NCBI GenBank assembly: GCA_004283105.1
Contig: SHLN01000012.1
Coordinates: 1 to 20,738 of the forward strand
Direction: 5' to 3'
Length of the DNA stretch: 20,738 nt
Source: Acidimicrobiia bacterium
GTDB taxonomy: Bacteria > Actinomycetota > Acidimicrobiia > Spongiisociales > SHLN01
Shown here: positions 20,663-20,738 of the stretch, one piece after another
Position numbering within the stretch: the stretch's first letter is position 1
Layout: each line of letters starts with the position of its first letter
Notes under the pieces: model-generated
Seen by the model: the letters and a program-made list of their open reading frames with translations, nothing else
Told to the model about the DNA's origin: nothing
Databases searched by the model: none
Position numbers and translations under genes: made by a program

Positions 20663-20738
20663 ATGACCATCGACAAGGACCTGGAGGCAATCCCCCCGCT
20701 GCTCCCCGGCTCGGAGCTCACCAACTTCCCACCCCCGG
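20663..20738 (+). CDS. 5' end of the next gene, probably molybdopterin oxidoreductase catalytic subunit (partial)
   Basis: Only 25 codons are present (MTIDKDLEAIPPLLPGSELT, then NFPPP) before the window ends. GGGGAG (20650-20655) lies 7 bases before ATG 20663, and the gene starts 13 bases after the Fe-S/NrfD stop. The identification is by context: a four-cluster ferredoxin/NrfD subunit is nearly always paired with a DMSO-reductase-family catalytic subunit, and mobA lies nearby. No cofactor motif is visible in this fragment. The lack of an obvious twin-arginine signal so far hints at a cytosolic enzyme, as with SoeA. Confidence 0.5.
   Translation, partial: MTIDKDLEAIPPLLPGSELTNFPPP

Noticed and set aside
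16479..20738. Reverse dissimilatory sulfite reductase (rDsr) or Hdr-like sulfur oxidation operon
   Set aside because: DsrE2 and TusA occur with both, but no DsrAB, DsrC, DsrF/H, HdrABC or lipoate-binding protein is present in the window.

Overview
The window looks like a chromosomal segment of a high-GC actinobacterium, most probably of the class Acidimicrobiia or a close uncultured relative. The signs are a dnaG-rpoD pair, a DUF6457 protein beside mobA, six genes that start 6-7 nt after a TANNNT -10 box (leaderless mRNAs), GTG starts, and overlapping frames typical of high GC. The class is inferred from protein style, not from a tree. Coding density is very high and no gene-free gap exceeds about 170 bases.

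Layout. 1-3.4 kb holds a tRNA-Asn, a small YtxH-like membrane protein and the dnaG-rpoD operon. 3.4-3.9 kb holds a four-helix-bundle (23S rRNA intervening-sequence type) protein gene bracketed by inverted 7-bp repeat arrays. 3.9-8.1 kb holds a GH1 glycosidase diverging from a GT4 sucrose-phosphate-synthase-like glycosyltransferase, then glycyl-tRNA synthetase. 8.1-11.8 kb holds a fused TusA-like/DsrE-like protein and a 970-residue M16 lipoprotein peptidase. 11.9-14.4 kb holds a TauE/SafE permease, the recO-uppS operon and a DUF6457 protein.

14.3 kb to the end reads as one sulfur/molybdenum island. Leftward it runs ArsR regulator, rhodanese-persulfide dioxygenase, SulP transporter and MobA. 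Rightward it runs DsrE2-like protein, TusA, a fused four-cluster ferredoxin/NrfD membrane subunit and the first 25 codons of another gene, probably the molybdopterin catalytic subunit. Two near-identical dyads (ATATGCG-N6-CGCATAT and ATATGCG-N6-CGCATGT) lie before the dioxygenase and DsrE2 genes. They suggest that the neighbouring ArsR protein controls both arms. The inferred job is oxidation or reduction of sulfane sulfur, sulfite or a related compound at the membrane by a bis-MGD enzyme. DsrE2 and TusA would carry the sulfur, MobA would supply cofactor, SulP would move the anion and the dioxygenase would clear persulfide.

A second unifying feature is not a gene. Nearly every intergenic spacer of appreciable length carries a short tandem array with a 7-bp period (units GCGAGCA, CCGGTGA, GCTGCCC, GGTCGGC, GTTGACC/GGTCAAC, GGCCGAT). 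Some units recur at distant sites, in direct or inverted orientation.
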